Below are positions 17,257-25,321 of a DNA stretch of 64,000 nucleotides, one piece after another. This stretch comes from Paenibacillus dakarensis (GTDB taxonomy: Bacteria; Bacillota; Bacilli; Paenibacillales; Paenibacillaceae). Position 1 is the first letter of the stretch. Each line of letters opens with the position of its first letter. The notes beneath the pieces are model-generated. The model saw only the letters and a program-made list of their open reading frames with translations, was not told where the DNA came from and made no database searches. The position numbers and the translations under genes were made by a program. The DNA lies in NCBI RefSeq assembly GCF_001373415.1, contig NZ_CDSE01000052.1, forward strand, positions 1-64,000, given 5' to 3'.

Positions 17257-18312
17257 TCAGCCCTTCACCGAGCTGATATTCATTTCATATATTTTTTGGA
17301 GCGTAAGGACATGATTTCTCTTCTGGTCGTCATCCTCGGTATGGAGATACCACTCTACAAGCCTGTAGCCGAATCCAAGAAGAATCATCTCGTATACACA
17401 ATGATCGGCGATAGGGGATACATCCGCATACTCCGAAAAGCCTTTATAATACGCGGGGACACATCGCTGGTAGTATTCGACCATGTGATCGATATCCGCT
17501 TCATCCGCAATCAGGCTTGCGAGATCCTCGCCAAGGTAACCCCATCCAGATGTATCCCAGTCGATGAGTGCGATTTTCCCGTCGGCATAGATTAAATTGG
17601 TCACCCAGAAGTCCCGGTGGCATAACACGAGGGGCAATTTTTCGATGCGGACGAGTATCTTGTCAGCGTGTTCATCGAAGTTGATGAGCATTTTCCGTAC
17701 GTGCAGCGGCAATTCACATCCCTCCGAGCGTATATAGTCGTAGACGACCGGCCTTGACCGGTAATGCAGATACGTTTTCTTCATGAGATCTGAAGGACTG
17801 AGGTTGGTCAAGCTATGAAGCACAGCGGGCTTCTCCGCATATAACTTGCCTTGATAGCGTCCTAACTCCAACGCAGCCTGTTCATACATGTCACCGGTCA
17901 AGTCTAAACCGGATACGCCATCGATATATTCCAGCCACAGCTGAAATTCATTTTCTTCGGCATTCATCTCGGCGAGATAACATGTCGGCCAGCGGAAGGT
18001 ATCCGAGAACGTTGCTCCCAAGTCAGACGCATAGAGATCATATTCCCTGCGCCATGAACCCGGATCGCCGTACCGCTCCCATTTCTTCTGAATTTTCAGC
18101 ACGATACGGTATTGCAATTTGTCGTTACCCAACGTTTCAGCTATCCCCGTCACCAGGTACACATTCCCCACAGTTCCGCCCTTTAACGGCGCAGTTTGGC
18201 AGTCGGCAGTGATGATATCCTTCTTGAACAGCTGGCTTAAGGCATAGATCAGCGCTTCGGGTTTAATTTTCATTTTTCCATTCTCCATTCTTCTTTCGTT
18301 TGCTTGCTCCAC
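17257..18312 (-). CDS. APH/choline-kinase-family phosphotransferase
   Basis: Kinase-like protein of 338-351 residues (GTG 18312 or, more likely, ATG 18273, residue 14 of the longer form). N-lobe PLKGGTVGNVYLV and the Lys in RIVLKIQKKWER; catalytic loop LVLCHRDFWVTNLIYADGK (HRDxxxxN) and metal site LIDWDTSGWGYLGEDLA; C-terminal helices. Unlike the APH at 15537, its codon use is more GC-rich and it reads on the other strand. Substrate unknown; relatives are annotated aminoglycoside phosphotransferase without evidence. Family confident. Confidence 0.9.
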   Translation of the reverse strand: MEQANERRMENGKMKIKPEALIYALSQLFKKDIITADCQTAPLKGGTVGNVYLVTGIAETLGNDKLQYRIVLKIQKKWERYGDPGSWRREYDLYASDLGATFSDTFRWPTCYLAEMNAEENEFQLWLEYIDGVSGLDLTGDMYEQAALELGRYQGKLYAEKPAVLHSLTNLSPSDLMKKTYLHYRSRPVVYDYIRSEGCELPLHVRKMLINFDEHADKILVRIEKLPLVLCHRDFWVTNLIYADGKIALIDWDTSGWGYLGEDLASLIADEADIDHMVEYYQRCVPAYYKGFSEYADVSPIADHCVYEMILLGFGYRLVEWYLHTEDDDQKRNHVLTLQKIYEMNISSVKG

Positions 18313-18832
18313 ATAGCGATTATTTTGTTTAGAGCACTCTTGTCTAGGAGATAGTTTGTTGTATCCTGTACGTACTTGTTCTCATGCTGCTGGGCAGCAT
18401 AATACCTCCACTTGTGAACATTGGTTTTCAAATCCATCATGTTTTTTGTTAGCTCCTTTGTTTTTTCGACGCAAAAATGCCACGGACAAGCAGCCTCTTA
18501 AGAAGCTGCTGTCGCGCGGCATTAGGACGCAAAAAAAGATACGACCTTACTCGTATCCTGCAAACAGCAATATTCACGAAAGGTTACTTTGAGTGGCATA
18601 GCAAAAAACACGGGCGTTCTCCCGCTTTTTTTTCGCGTATGCCTAATATTCAATTTTAAGTCCAAACCACCATATAAGTAGTAGCCATTAAAACACATCT
18701 CCTTTCGTGTCAGGAACTTGCTTATTACTAAGCTTTCTATACAATAACCTGAATTGGTAAAATATTCAACGTGTAGTATCTTTGGGTGATGATATCGTAA
18801 ATTTGAAGAAAGCATAGAGCGTGGTGACTTAG
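18313..18832. other. Gene-poor gap with two hairpins
   Basis: No supported gene. A long stem at about 18476-18524 pairs AATGCC with GGCATT and GCAGC with GCTGC. At 18611-18635 CGGGCGTTCTCCCG is followed by eight Ts and may act as a small terminator. Nothing else is recognised. Confidence 0.4.
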
Positions 18833-18991
18833 ATGAATCCATACGCAATAACATTGAAAAATACTGTGTACTATATTGAACAATTGAGCATGGAGGTAAT
18901 CGAGATCCCCAAAGACAGTATTTATTTTGTAGGTGATGATTGGCCCCGCAGAAATGACAGCAGAATGTTCGGCCCGTCACTATCTATTTAA
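18833..18991 (+). CDS. Possible small protein, 52 residues
   Basis: ATG-initiated frame with coding-like composition (MNPYAITLKNTVYYIEQLS ... IYFVGDDWPRRNDS). The ribosome site is weak (GTGGTG). No family recognised. It lies just before the first partial cassette site, so it may be a remnant cassette gene. Reported with low confidence. Confidence 0.3.
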   Translation: MNPYAITLKNTVYYIEQLSMEVIEIPKDSIYFVGDDWPRRNDSRMFGPSLSI

Positions 18992-19072
18992 CTTTATATC
19001 ATTGCTCTTATTAAGATTATATGAAGGATAGCTACAGAATTTCGCGAATACTTTTCATATGGGATTATTTAC

Positions 19073-19100
19073 GAAGTTCGTGAATACAACAACGTTAGGT
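19073..19100 (+). repeat. 3' end of first attC-like site (s5)
   Basis: Arm GAAGTTCGTGAATAC followed by R' GTTAGGT (19094-19100), a perfect GTTRRRY. No matching left half is seen. This box marks the start of the first array cassette; its complement ACCTAAC is exactly the R'' of the next site (19569-19575). Confidence 0.65.
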
Positions 19101-19191
19101 GAAATTACTGCGATAAAAGAATAACGACCGAAAATGAAAATTGAACAAAGAATATCTATAAAATCGTAATAAAATGGGTTATACTGAGGTA

Positions 19192-19315
19192 AGAATAAGT
19201 AAGGAGCCGTGCTGGAACACGACTCCTAAGCACAATAACTGCATAAAGAGCAGTCGGCCGCTAAGTGGTGGTCGAAATAGACCGTTACCTTAGGGAGGGC
19301 GGTCTATTTCTTTTT
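19192..19315 (+). ncRNA. Candidate antitoxin RNA of type I toxin module, copy 1
   Basis: A TATACT -10 box lies at 19180-19185. The transcript would contain the hairpin GGAGCCGTG/CACGACTCC and end at the stem GAAATAGACCG/CGGTCTATTTC with TTTTT. Its 3' end overlaps the toxin coding end on the other strand, as in txpA/ratA and bsrG/SR4. The same arrangement is conserved in three copies. The -35 box is not clear. Confidence 0.65.
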
Positions 19316-19387
19316 CATGTAGGTAAGAAGCGCCAAAATGAACATGCCAAACATGAGCATTAAGGTAATAGCATCTTTAACCTCCAT
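19304..19387 (-). CDS. Holin-like type I toxin, copy 1 (27 residues)
   Basis: Small hydrophobic peptide MEVKDAITLMLMFGMFILAL followed by LTYMKKK, from the ATG at 19387 with GGGAGGTGAT just upstream. One membrane helix with a Lys tail is the hallmark of the Firmicute putative holin-like toxin family. Antisense RNA from the opposite strand overlaps its 3' end. It occupies its own cassette between 19094 and 19575. Too short for ordinary gene callers. The role is probably to stabilise the array against loss (inference). Confidence 0.8.
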   Translation of the reverse strand: MEVKDAITLMLMFGMFILALLTYMKKK

Positions 19388-19568
19388 GGGCATCACCTCC
19401 CTTCCGGGAGACTAGCCGACCGTCCTTCAAACCGTATATTGTACCAGAAAATTATAACATAATAGGATTGAATAAAGACAAAAAATACAATAAGAAACTA
19501 AATAAAAGAACAAATGAATTTAAAATAAAATACTATGTTTGAGGGAATTCGATGAAGGCATTAACATC

Positions 19569-19715
19569 ACCTAACATTGCATCTACGCTGCGGGGCTTTG
19601 CCCCTTGGTTGTCAGAGGTTATATAACATAGAAGGATATTCAGACAACACACGACCCGGCCTAAGATAAGAGCTATCTAAGGCCGGGTCGCGTCATAGAT
19701 GCGGAAACGTTAGCT
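19569..19715 (+). repeat. attC-like site (s6)
   Basis: R'' ACCTAAC 19569-19575 (perfect RYYYAAC), L'' GCATCTA, L' TAGATGC, R' GTTAGCT 19709-19715. Inside: GGGGC/GCCCC hairpin and the near-perfect palindrome GACCCGGCC ... GGCCGGGTC. R'' pairs with the R' at 19094 (previous cassette start), not with its own R'. Confidence 0.85.
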
Positions 19716-19750
19716 GAAATTGGTGCGAAGATATAAAAGTAGGTGTTTCA

Positions 19751-20473
19751 GTGAAGAGAAAAATACTATTTTGGGATTTCGATGGAACCCTTGGTTATCG
19801 AAAAACGGGAATGTGGGGGGCATCAATGCTTCAAGCATTGATAGAGTATGACCCAAATACAAAGTTAACAGCTCCAGATTTTCGACAATTTCTTATGAGT
19901 GGATTTCCATGGCATCACCCTGAAAAATCGTATACTTATATTAATTCAGCTGAGGCGTGGTGGGAACCTATTCAGAGAAAGTTTGTTGAAGGTTTTGTAC
20001 ATTATGGAGTACCCTATGTTGACGCTGAACGGTTAGCAGTCAATACAAAAACGTTATTTCTTGATAAGAGTTATTGGGCATTGTTTGATGATACATTAGA
20101 CACATTAGATGAGTTGAAAAATCTTGGGTGGAAACATGTTATCGTATCAAATCATGTTCCTGAACTCGGTGAAATAATTGAATACCTAGGATTAAAACAT
20201 AAAATCATTGATTTTGTAAATTCAGCATTAGTAGGTTATGAGAAACCGAACCCCAGTATATTTCAACATGCACTTAGTCGATCAGGGAACCCCAAACATG
20301 TTTGGATGATTGGCGATAACTTCGATGCGGATGTGCTTGGTGCCGAAAGGATCGGAATCAGAAGCATTTTAGTCCGAAACACAGATAGCAGAGCAAAGTA
20401 TAGCTGTAAAAAACTGAAAGATGTGATAAGCATTGTTGAGAGCGAACTCAAAGAAGGCACCAACAACAGCTAA
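19751..20473 (+). CDS. HAD-superfamily hydrolase
   Basis: 240-residue phosphatase-like protein. Motif I LFWDFDGTLGYR with the nucleophilic Asp and acid/base Asp, motif II VIVSNH, motif III Lys in GYEKPNPSIF, motif IV MIGDNFDADVLGA. The cap inserted after motif I (residues about 20-100) is Trp- and Tyr-rich. Substrate unknown. Starts at GTG 19751. Its TAA stop lies inside the R'' box of the downstream site (AGCTAAC), so gene end and cassette end coincide. Ends of this cassette pair 7/7 (GTTAGCT with AGCTAAC). Confidence 0.94.
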   Translation: MKRKILFWDFDGTLGYRKTGMWGASMLQALIEYDPNTKLTAPDFRQFLMSGFPWHHPEKSYTYINSAEAWWEPIQRKFVEGFVHYGVPYVDAERLAVNTKTLFLDKSYWALFDDTLDTLDELKNLGWKHVIVSNHVPELGEIIEYLGLKHKIIDFVNSALVGYEKPNPSIFQHALSRSGNPKHVWMIGDNFDADVLGAERIGIRSILVRNTDSRAKYSCKKLKDVISIVESELKEGTNNS

Positions 20474-20628
20474 CACCGCATTCACGCATCGGTCCGCTGC
20501 CGCGTCCCTCGGTCGCCCGAGGCATTTCGGAGAAGTGAGTCAGGCGACAACCCTGCGAACCTAACCGCGACGCGGCCGCCCCGTTGGGGCTTAAGGTTCT
20601 CGGGTTCGTGAATGCAAATACGTTATAT
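20468..20628 (+). repeat. attC-like site (s7)
   Basis: R'' AGCTAAC 20468-20474, L'' GCATTCACG, L' CGTGAATGC (perfect), R' GTTATAT 20622-20628. Inner arms GAACCTAA/TTAAGGTTC and CCCC/GGGG give a branched fold. R'' complements the R' at 19709. Confidence 0.85.
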
Positions 20629-20689
20629 GAAATCGTCGTAAACCATAAATTATAGAAATTTCAGTTAATCCAGAGAGGGTGAAAATTAA

Positions 20690-21138
20690 TTGAATACCAC
20701 GTCTCATAATCTGGCAGCAGGTGTTGTTATATTGAATATACGAAATGAAATTTTACTTGTGAGAGATAAATATGGATGGAGTTTGCCGAAAGGAACTACA
20801 GAAATCGGAGAAACAATAAAGGAAACTGCAATTCGTGAACTAAAAGAAGAAACAGGACTTCAAGTTAATTTAAAAGGAGTAGCTTACATCATTGAATATC
20901 GATCAGCACAATACGGGCAATACTTACAATTCTATTATTCAGGTAAAGTCAACGAAGAAGAACTAATAATGGAAGATCCAGAACAGGATATATACGAATA
21001 AAGTTCATTTCAAAAGACCAGATAAGAAATTATATAAAGTTCATCCCATGGGTATATTCTTTAGAAGAATGGTTTCAAGATTCTTCCTTCAAGTATCATT
21101 TGTATGATCTTGATGAAGTTGGGTTTTATATCGAATAA
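20690..21138 (+). pseudogene. Nudix hydrolase, frameshifted
   Basis: Starts at TTG 20690 (GAGAGGGTGA upstream). The Nudix box is intact (GTTEIGETIKETAIRELKEE then TGL), within AAGVVILNIRNEILLVRDKYG. The frame ends at DPEQDIYE (21001), but a second frame continues smoothly with IKFISKDQIRNYIKFIPWVY and ends at 21138, giving about 149 residues in total, the normal length. A single small indel at about 20999 therefore splits it. Functional loss likely unless it is a sequencing error. Cassette ends pair 7/7 (GTTATAT with ATATAAC). Confidence 0.8.
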
Positions 21139-21186
21139 AAAAGATAATAAACATTTGGGAGAGTAACTCAAGGAGATGACGACTTC

Positions 21187-21333
21187 ATATAACACCCTAT
21201 TCTCGTTGCGGACCATATGGCCCTTGATCTGCCAGAAGTATTTTCAGGAAGAGAATTCAGGCAGAGACATCCATTCCCCTAAGATAGCTCTTATCTTAGG
21301 GGAATGGATGTCGCGAATACAAGAACGTTATAC
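21187..21333 (+). repeat. attC-like site (s8)
   Basis: R'' ATATAAC 21187-21193, L'' TATTCTCG with L' CGCGAATAC, R' GTTATAC 21327-21333. The inner palindrome is CATTCCCCTAAGATA/TATCTTAGGGGAATG. R'' complements the R' at 20622. Confidence 0.85.
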
Positions 21334-21371
21334 GAAAGAACGAAGCTTACTAATAAAAGGAGGGTTATTCG

Positions 21372-21833
21372 ATGAAGATTTTGTTCTTGTGCACAGATAA
21401 TTTTACTCGGAGTATAATTGCCGAATTTAGTTTTAAAGATTATTTAAAAAAGAATCAAATAACCGATGTACAAGTAGCATCCGCAGGGATAAGAGCCAAT
21501 AGCGATGTGAGCAGATATTCTGATCTCCATTTTCGCATAATGAATAATTTAAATATTGATACATCTGAATTTAAGAGAACTCAATTTGGTGAAGAGTCAT
21601 TTAGGGATTATGACATAATTATTGGTATGAGTGATCTACATAAGGAATTTATTATGAATGAATATGGGAAAGAGATTTATCTCTTCAATGAAGTATATAA
21701 AGGACAAAATACACCTGTTAATATTGGGGCCCCAGATAGTGAAGATTTTGAAGAGAAGATGAAGCAGTTAATTAAATACTTTATTGGTACAATTCCAGAA
21801 GTGATTGCAAATTTAAAAAATCAAGGTGCGTGA
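21372..21833 (+). CDS. Low-molecular-weight protein-tyrosine-phosphatase-like protein
   Basis: 153 residues of the arsenate reductase/LMW phosphatase fold. The P-loop is LFLCTDNFTRSIIAE: C, five residues, then R-S, as required for catalysis. A DYDIIIGMSDLH segment follows and the acid-loop APDSEDFEEKM near the C-terminus carries an Asp in the general-acid position. Targets unknown. RBS AAAGGAGGG. In Bacilli such proteins act on phosphotyrosine or phosphoarginine. The cassette's right boundary has been split by an IS110-family insertion at about 21860. Confidence 0.85.
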   Translation: MKILFLCTDNFTRSIIAEFSFKDYLKKNQITDVQVASAGIRANSDVSRYSDLHFRIMNNLNIDTSEFKRTQFGEESFRDYDIIIGMSDLHKEFIMNEYGKEIYLFNEVYKGQNTPVNIGAPDSEDFEEKMKQLIKYFIGTIPEVIANLKNQGA

Positions 21834-21855
21834 ATGTAGCTCAAGGGTTCCTTCG

Positions 21856-21862
21856 TCTAAAC
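21856..21862 (+). repeat. Left fragment of IS-split R'' box
   Basis: CTTCGTCTAAAC here resembles the expected cassette end CTTCGTATAAC (complement of the GTTATACGAAAG that starts this cassette). The remainder of the site begins 1.5 kb away at 23428. Seen after aligning the two flanks of the IS. Confidence 0.6.
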
Positions 21863-21976
21863 CAGCTAATCAAAGTCAAGCCTACCTTCTAAAATACATA
21901 GACAGTCAAAAATCAAACATACTCAAATAAACCTGCTCGATAGGAAGGAATTAATGGAAGTTAATTTCCAATTTCA

Positions 21977-23191
21977 TTAGTAATCAGCAAAAAAAGCTCT
22001 ACCAGAGTTCCACATGCCAAAAATAATGCGCAAAAGCTTATGAGAAGCAGCGACAATTGCGACTTTTGCCGGTTTGCCTTCGTTTCGTTTTTGCTGATAG
22101 AATTGAAAGAGAGTCGAGTTTCTAGGGCCATGAACCTGCTTGGAAATGGCTGCTACGGTAGCCTGATAAAGAGCCGTTCGAAGGTACGAAGAGCCTCGTT
22201 TCGATATTCGATTCTTCTTGGATTTAAAGGTTCCCGATTCGTGAACAGCTGAGTCTAGCCCTGCAAAAGCTGTTAGTTTCTTCACGGAAGGGAACCTCTT
22301 TATGTCTCCGATTTCAGCTATGAGCATGGACGCTGTTAAGGGGCCAACACCAGGAATAGTACGAAGAAGATGGTAGGTTTCCATCGATTCGGCTAGTGTT
22401 TGCATGGACTGTAAAAGGTCATTCATGCAATCCTGATACGTTTTAAGAAGGTGAATATACTGTTTAAGAACCACCTTTTGAGCTTCAATACCATGAAGAT
22501 CTGGCAGGCTGTGCCTGGCGATTTCGAGCAGCTGCTGCAACTTTGTTTCGTTCCATACTTGGCCTCGACGGTTGCAAAGCAGCAGTTTCAAAACCTCTTC
22601 AGGATCTGCAGCTAGAAGCTCGGCAGGAGTAGGGAAACGAGATAACAACTCCAAGGAAGTGCGATTGCAGACTTTTTGAAAGGCTTTATCGTAACCCGGA
22701 AAAAGGAGATCGAGAACAGCACGGAAATGAAGCTGCGTCTCGCCATATAAGGCCGTCCAATGCTGATATTGTCGACAGATAACGCGGAGTTGCTGAACCG
22801 TCTCATTCAGCTGTACTTGAGGCTGAGGGTCTTGTAAGTAAAAAACTTGAGCAATACGTATCGCATCGATGGGATCGGTTTTCACCTTCCGTACGGCCTT
22901 CTGCCTAAGCTGGTGAGTTAACAACAACGGGTTCAAAAGAATGACAGAATAACCTTGGGAAGAAAAGAAGGAAGCAAGAGGTTTCTAATAATTCCCAGTG
23001 GCTTCGAGAACCACCTTTGGTTCTCGACCGGAGGCGGACCTCAACTCCTCCAGAATGGTCAGGAGCCGCTGGAGATCTTCTGCTGAATGGTAAAACGGAA
23101 ACGGTTTATACATACAGTCTTGGTAGGAAAGAAAAGCAGCAGCAACACTTTTGCCTTTAGCGACATCAATACTTAGAACAGGCTGATTCAT
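21977..23191 (-). pseudogene. IS110-family transposase with in-frame stop
   Basis: DEDD (RuvC-fold) transposase of 404 codons with TAG at 22985-22987. N-part: LSIDVAKGKSVAAAF (first Asp) and VVLEATGNY (Glu), then the stop; the same frame continues KPLASFFSSQGYSVILLNPL, KTDPIDAIRIAQ (last two acidic residues) and the C-terminal Tnp20 domain RTIPGVGPLTASMLIAEIG ... SKRGSSYLRTALY with the conserved Ser. A single base change from TAC or TAT would explain the stop. Inactive unless read through. RBS AAGGAGG at 23196-23202. Confidence 0.93.
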
Positions 23192-23427
23192 ATAACCTCC
23201 TTAAATTTCACTGGAATCGGCACTCTCGTTCTCCACAGGTTGGCACGGTGATACGGGTTCAGGACCCAACCAGCTGAATCGGGGTATGAACAAAAGGCGA
23301 GGGCATATAACACTTTATGCGACGGGATCTATGTCCCAACAAAGCATACGTTATTGGGCCCAGTGTTTTCTCCAGTATAAAGAAAAAAGTTCATCCCCGA
23401 ACCAGTCGGGTATGAACTGAGAATACC
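23192..23427 (-). ncRNA. Candidate bridge-RNA region of the IS110 element
   Basis: The noncoding end upstream of an IS110 transposase encodes the bridge RNA in elements such as IS621. Here 23305-23356 folds around GGGAT/TCCC with flanks ATATAAC and GTTATTG. It contains CATATAACAC, identical to the R'' consensus start of the cassette sites. GTTCAT..ATGAAC at about 23389-23417 forms another hairpin. RNA not shown; structure judged by eye. Confidence 0.5.
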
Positions 23428-23592
23428 AACACCGCATTCACGCCGCGGGTCGCTGAAGCGCCCCTTGGTCCGCACCGAGGATTCTCGAGGAAGTTAAGTC
23501 AGGCGGACAACCCTGCACTGCCTAACCGCGTCGCGGCCGTTCCCTTCGGTCACTTAAGGCAGTGAGGGTTCGTGAATGCAACAACGTTATGT
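23428..23592 (+). repeat. attC-like site, right part after IS (s9)
   Basis: Begins AACACC then L'' GCATTCACG; L' CGTGAATGC; R' GTTATGT 23586-23592. Inner CACTGCCTAA/TTAAGGCAGTG stem. The outer four bases of R'' were displaced by the IS to position 21856. Confidence 0.8.
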
Positions 23593-23647
23593 GAAATTAT
23601 TGCAAAAACTGTTTAAAAACCAAAAAGCCAAGAAAGAGGTCGTTGTC

Positions 23648-24112
23648 ATGTCTATCTGGATCAATGGAGATTATTTTATAAGTACTGATAAGTCATTAAT
23701 AGAAAGGGAGAAAGTCCATCGTTTTTTATCAAACGACTCATATTGGGCAGTGAACATTCCTTTTAAAGCTGTAAATACATCGATTGAGAATTCTTTGTGT
23801 TTTGGTATCTATGCACTTAAGAACAATGAATTAGTTGGTTTCGCGCGCGTAATATCTGATTTTGTAAGGTTTGCTTATTTGGCCGATGTATTTGTACTTC
23901 CAGAGTATCGGGGTCTAGGATTATCAAAATGGTTGGTTAAGACAATAATAACTTATCCAGAATTTGATGGTGTTCGTTTTTGTTTAGTTACGAAAGATGC
24001 ACATACGCTATATGAACAGTATGGAGGATTTAAATTACTTGAAGACAATAAATCTTGGATGATAATAAACTCTGATCTAGAAAAAACAATAAAGAAATTT
24101 TCTGAAAGCTAA
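23648..24112 (+). CDS. GNAT-family N-acetyltransferase
   Basis: 154 residues from ATG 23648 (AAGAGGT eight bases upstream; the longer upstream frame runs through the cassette site and is rejected). Acetyl-CoA-binding strand and loop YLADVFVLPEYRGLGLSKWL (RGLGLS), C-terminal VTKDAHTLYEQYGGFKLLED. Close in type to the many small acetyltransferases of unknown substrate in Bacilli. Cassette ends pair 7/7 (GTTATGT with ACATAAC), and the match extends to 10 bases. Confidence 0.93.
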   Translation: MSIWINGDYFISTDKSLIEREKVHRFLSNDSYWAVNIPFKAVNTSIENSLCFGIYALKNNELVGFARVISDFVRFAYLADVFVLPEYRGLGLSKWLVKTIITYPEFDGVRFCLVTKDAHTLYEQYGGFKLLEDNKSWMIINSDLEKTIKKFSES

Positions 24113-24132
24113 TTCAAGAAGGCGATGACTTC

Positions 24133-24323
24133 ACATAACAACATATTCACACATCGGGCATTCGCCCTCGGTCCGGCAGGAGATAGAAGTGTATTCGGGG
24201 AAGTATTTTCAGCAGCGGAGAAGATGATTCAGCCGGACACATCCGCACCGACTAAGCGCATCGCGCCCGGCGACATTCGTCGCCTTAAGTCGGTGGGACG
24301 TCGTGAATACAATAACTTTATAA
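24133..24323 (+). repeat. attC-like site with mutated R' (s10)
   Basis: R'' ACATAAC 24133-24139; arms ATTCAC../CGTGAATAC; the R' position reads TTTATAA at 24317-24323, so the invariant G of GTT is T. Long inner stem CACCGACTAAG/TTAAGTCGGTG. If strand exchange needs this G, the site is dead and the two flanking genes would move together. Confidence 0.8.
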
Positions 24324-24379
24324 GAAATTGGCGCAAAACCTGTAAAACCGTAAATATCAATTCGTATGGAGGAAGAGTT

Positions 24380-24763
24380 ATGATAAGTCCAATTCAAAAC
24401 AAGTTTGGAACAGTCTTTGTTCATGTCACTGATCTTGAAAGGTCGGTCAAATGGTATAGTAAACTACTAAACAAAAAAGTACCTACTGAAAACCATTCAG
24501 GACCTGTCTACACATTTAATATGGGTGATTCACTTCCAGGATTGACTTTGGATAACCATTGTTGGGATGAGGTTTACGAATTTCAACCATCTAATCACCC
24601 CTTGTTTAACTTGTATACCAAAGATATTCATGAAGCATACCGATTTGTGAAAGAAGAGTTAAAAGCAGAGAATACAACAGAAATTGAAGAATTTCCTGAC
24701 TTAGCTGATTTTTGTTTTAGTGATCCGGATGGGAATATTATTATGGCCTGTATGTGTAAGTAG
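24380..24763 (+). CDS. VOC (glyoxalase/bleomycin-resistance fold) protein
   Basis: 127 residues from ATG 24380 (GGAGGAAGA upstream). Paired beta-alpha-beta-beta-beta modules: FVHVTDLERSVKWYSKLLNK and FNLYTKDIHEAYRFVKEELK, ending DFCFSDPDGNIIMAC. The metal-ligand pattern of true glyoxalases (H/E at the strand starts) is only partly present: His in TVFVHVT and Glu are possible. Substrate unknown. Cassette ends match except for the mutated G (TTTATAA with TTATAAC). Confidence 0.92.
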   Translation: MISPIQNKFGTVFVHVTDLERSVKWYSKLLNKKVPTENHSGPVYTFNMGDSLPGLTLDNHCWDEVYEFQPSNHPLFNLYTKDIHEAYRFVKEELKAENTTEIEEFPDLADFCFSDPDGNIIMACMCK

Positions 24764-24812
24764 TATTAAGGAAGAGCATTTGAAGGTAACTCTCGAGAAA
24801 GGCGACAACATC

Positions 24813-24974
24813 TTATAACATTGTGTTCACGCATCGTTGGACAAGTCCCCTCGGTCCCAGAAGGTAAATCGAAGAAGCGATTGCCGGGACACACCTGCAC
24901 CACCCAACCGCATCGCGGCCAGTCACTTCGTTCCTTTAGGGTGGTGAGTCGTCGTGAACACGGAAACGTTATAA
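24813..24974 (+). repeat. attC-like site (s11)
   Basis: R'' TTATAAC 24813-24819, L'' GTGTTCACG, L' CGTGAACAC (perfect), R' GTTATAA 24968-24974. R'' and R' of this site also match each other. Inner stem CACCACCC/GGGTGGTG. Confidence 0.85.
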
Positions 24975-25096
24975 GAAATTGGCGTATTAGCGAATATATG
25001 AAGGCTAATGCATTGATGTAGTGAAAAAGCTATGTCTGGAGCATCCTTATATATTGGGGTATAATAAAAATGATTAAAAAAAAGGGGGTACAGTTG

Positions 25097-25321
25097 ATGA
25101 GTGTCCCAAATGATGAATTGGAAAACATATTAGGTAATTTAAATGAGAAAAATAAGGCTGTCGCAAAGAGCTTTTTATCATGGTTACTTGAAAAACAGCT
25201 TGATGAAGACGATGACTGTTTGACACCTGAAGATATTCAGGCCATAGAACAGGGACGGATTGAATTTCAAAATGGTCAGACTAAATCCTTGGAGGACCTA
25301 AAACGTGAACTTGAAATATAA
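25097..25321 (+). CDS. Antitoxin of RelBE/ParDE-like pair
   Basis: 74 residues from ATG 25097 (AAGGGGG at the right distance; an upstream in-frame ATG precedes the RBS). Mostly helical and acidic: NEKNKAVAKSFLSWLLEKQ, DEDDDCLTPEDIQAIEQGR and C-terminal LEDLKRELEI. Overlaps the toxin gene by 17 bases, typical of translationally coupled toxin-antitoxin operons. No obvious DNA-binding ribbon can be named. The antitoxin assignment rests on position and partner. Confidence 0.8.
   Translation: MSVPNDELENILGNLNEKNKAVAKSFLSWLLEKQLDEDDDCLTPEDIQAIEQGRIEFQNGQTKSLEDLKRELEI

Larger units (their letters stand above)
21860..23427 (-). mobile_element. IS110-family insertion sequence inside an attC-like site
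   Basis: About 1.57 kb: 117 bp after the transposase, a 404-codon transposase with a stop mutation, and about 236 bp of noncoding sequence upstream of it. No long terminal inverted repeats are seen, as usual for IS110. The left flank ends in CTTCGTCTAA and the right flank begins AACACCGCATTCACG, so insertion fell at the AAC of R''. Exact ends are estimates from flank alignment. Confidence 0.88.

Noticed and set aside
18473..18530. attI or a first full cassette site
   Set aside because: The hairpin has AATGCC/GGCATT and GCAGC/GCTGC stems but no AAC/GTT boxes.
17982..18660. Plus-strand reading frames over and beside the minus-strand kinase gene
   Set aside because: They mirror the kinase gene or low-complexity sequence and lack ribosome sites and family features.
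19569..19732. Ordinary transcription terminators
   Set aside because: The strong GACCCGGCC..GGCCGGGTC stem has no T tract, and the outer complementary boxes extend far beyond a terminator. Termination could be a side effect.
24821..25021. 66-residue frame across a cassette site
   Set aside because: Its sequence is the translated hairpin arms of site 24813-24974; similar frames arise in other sites.
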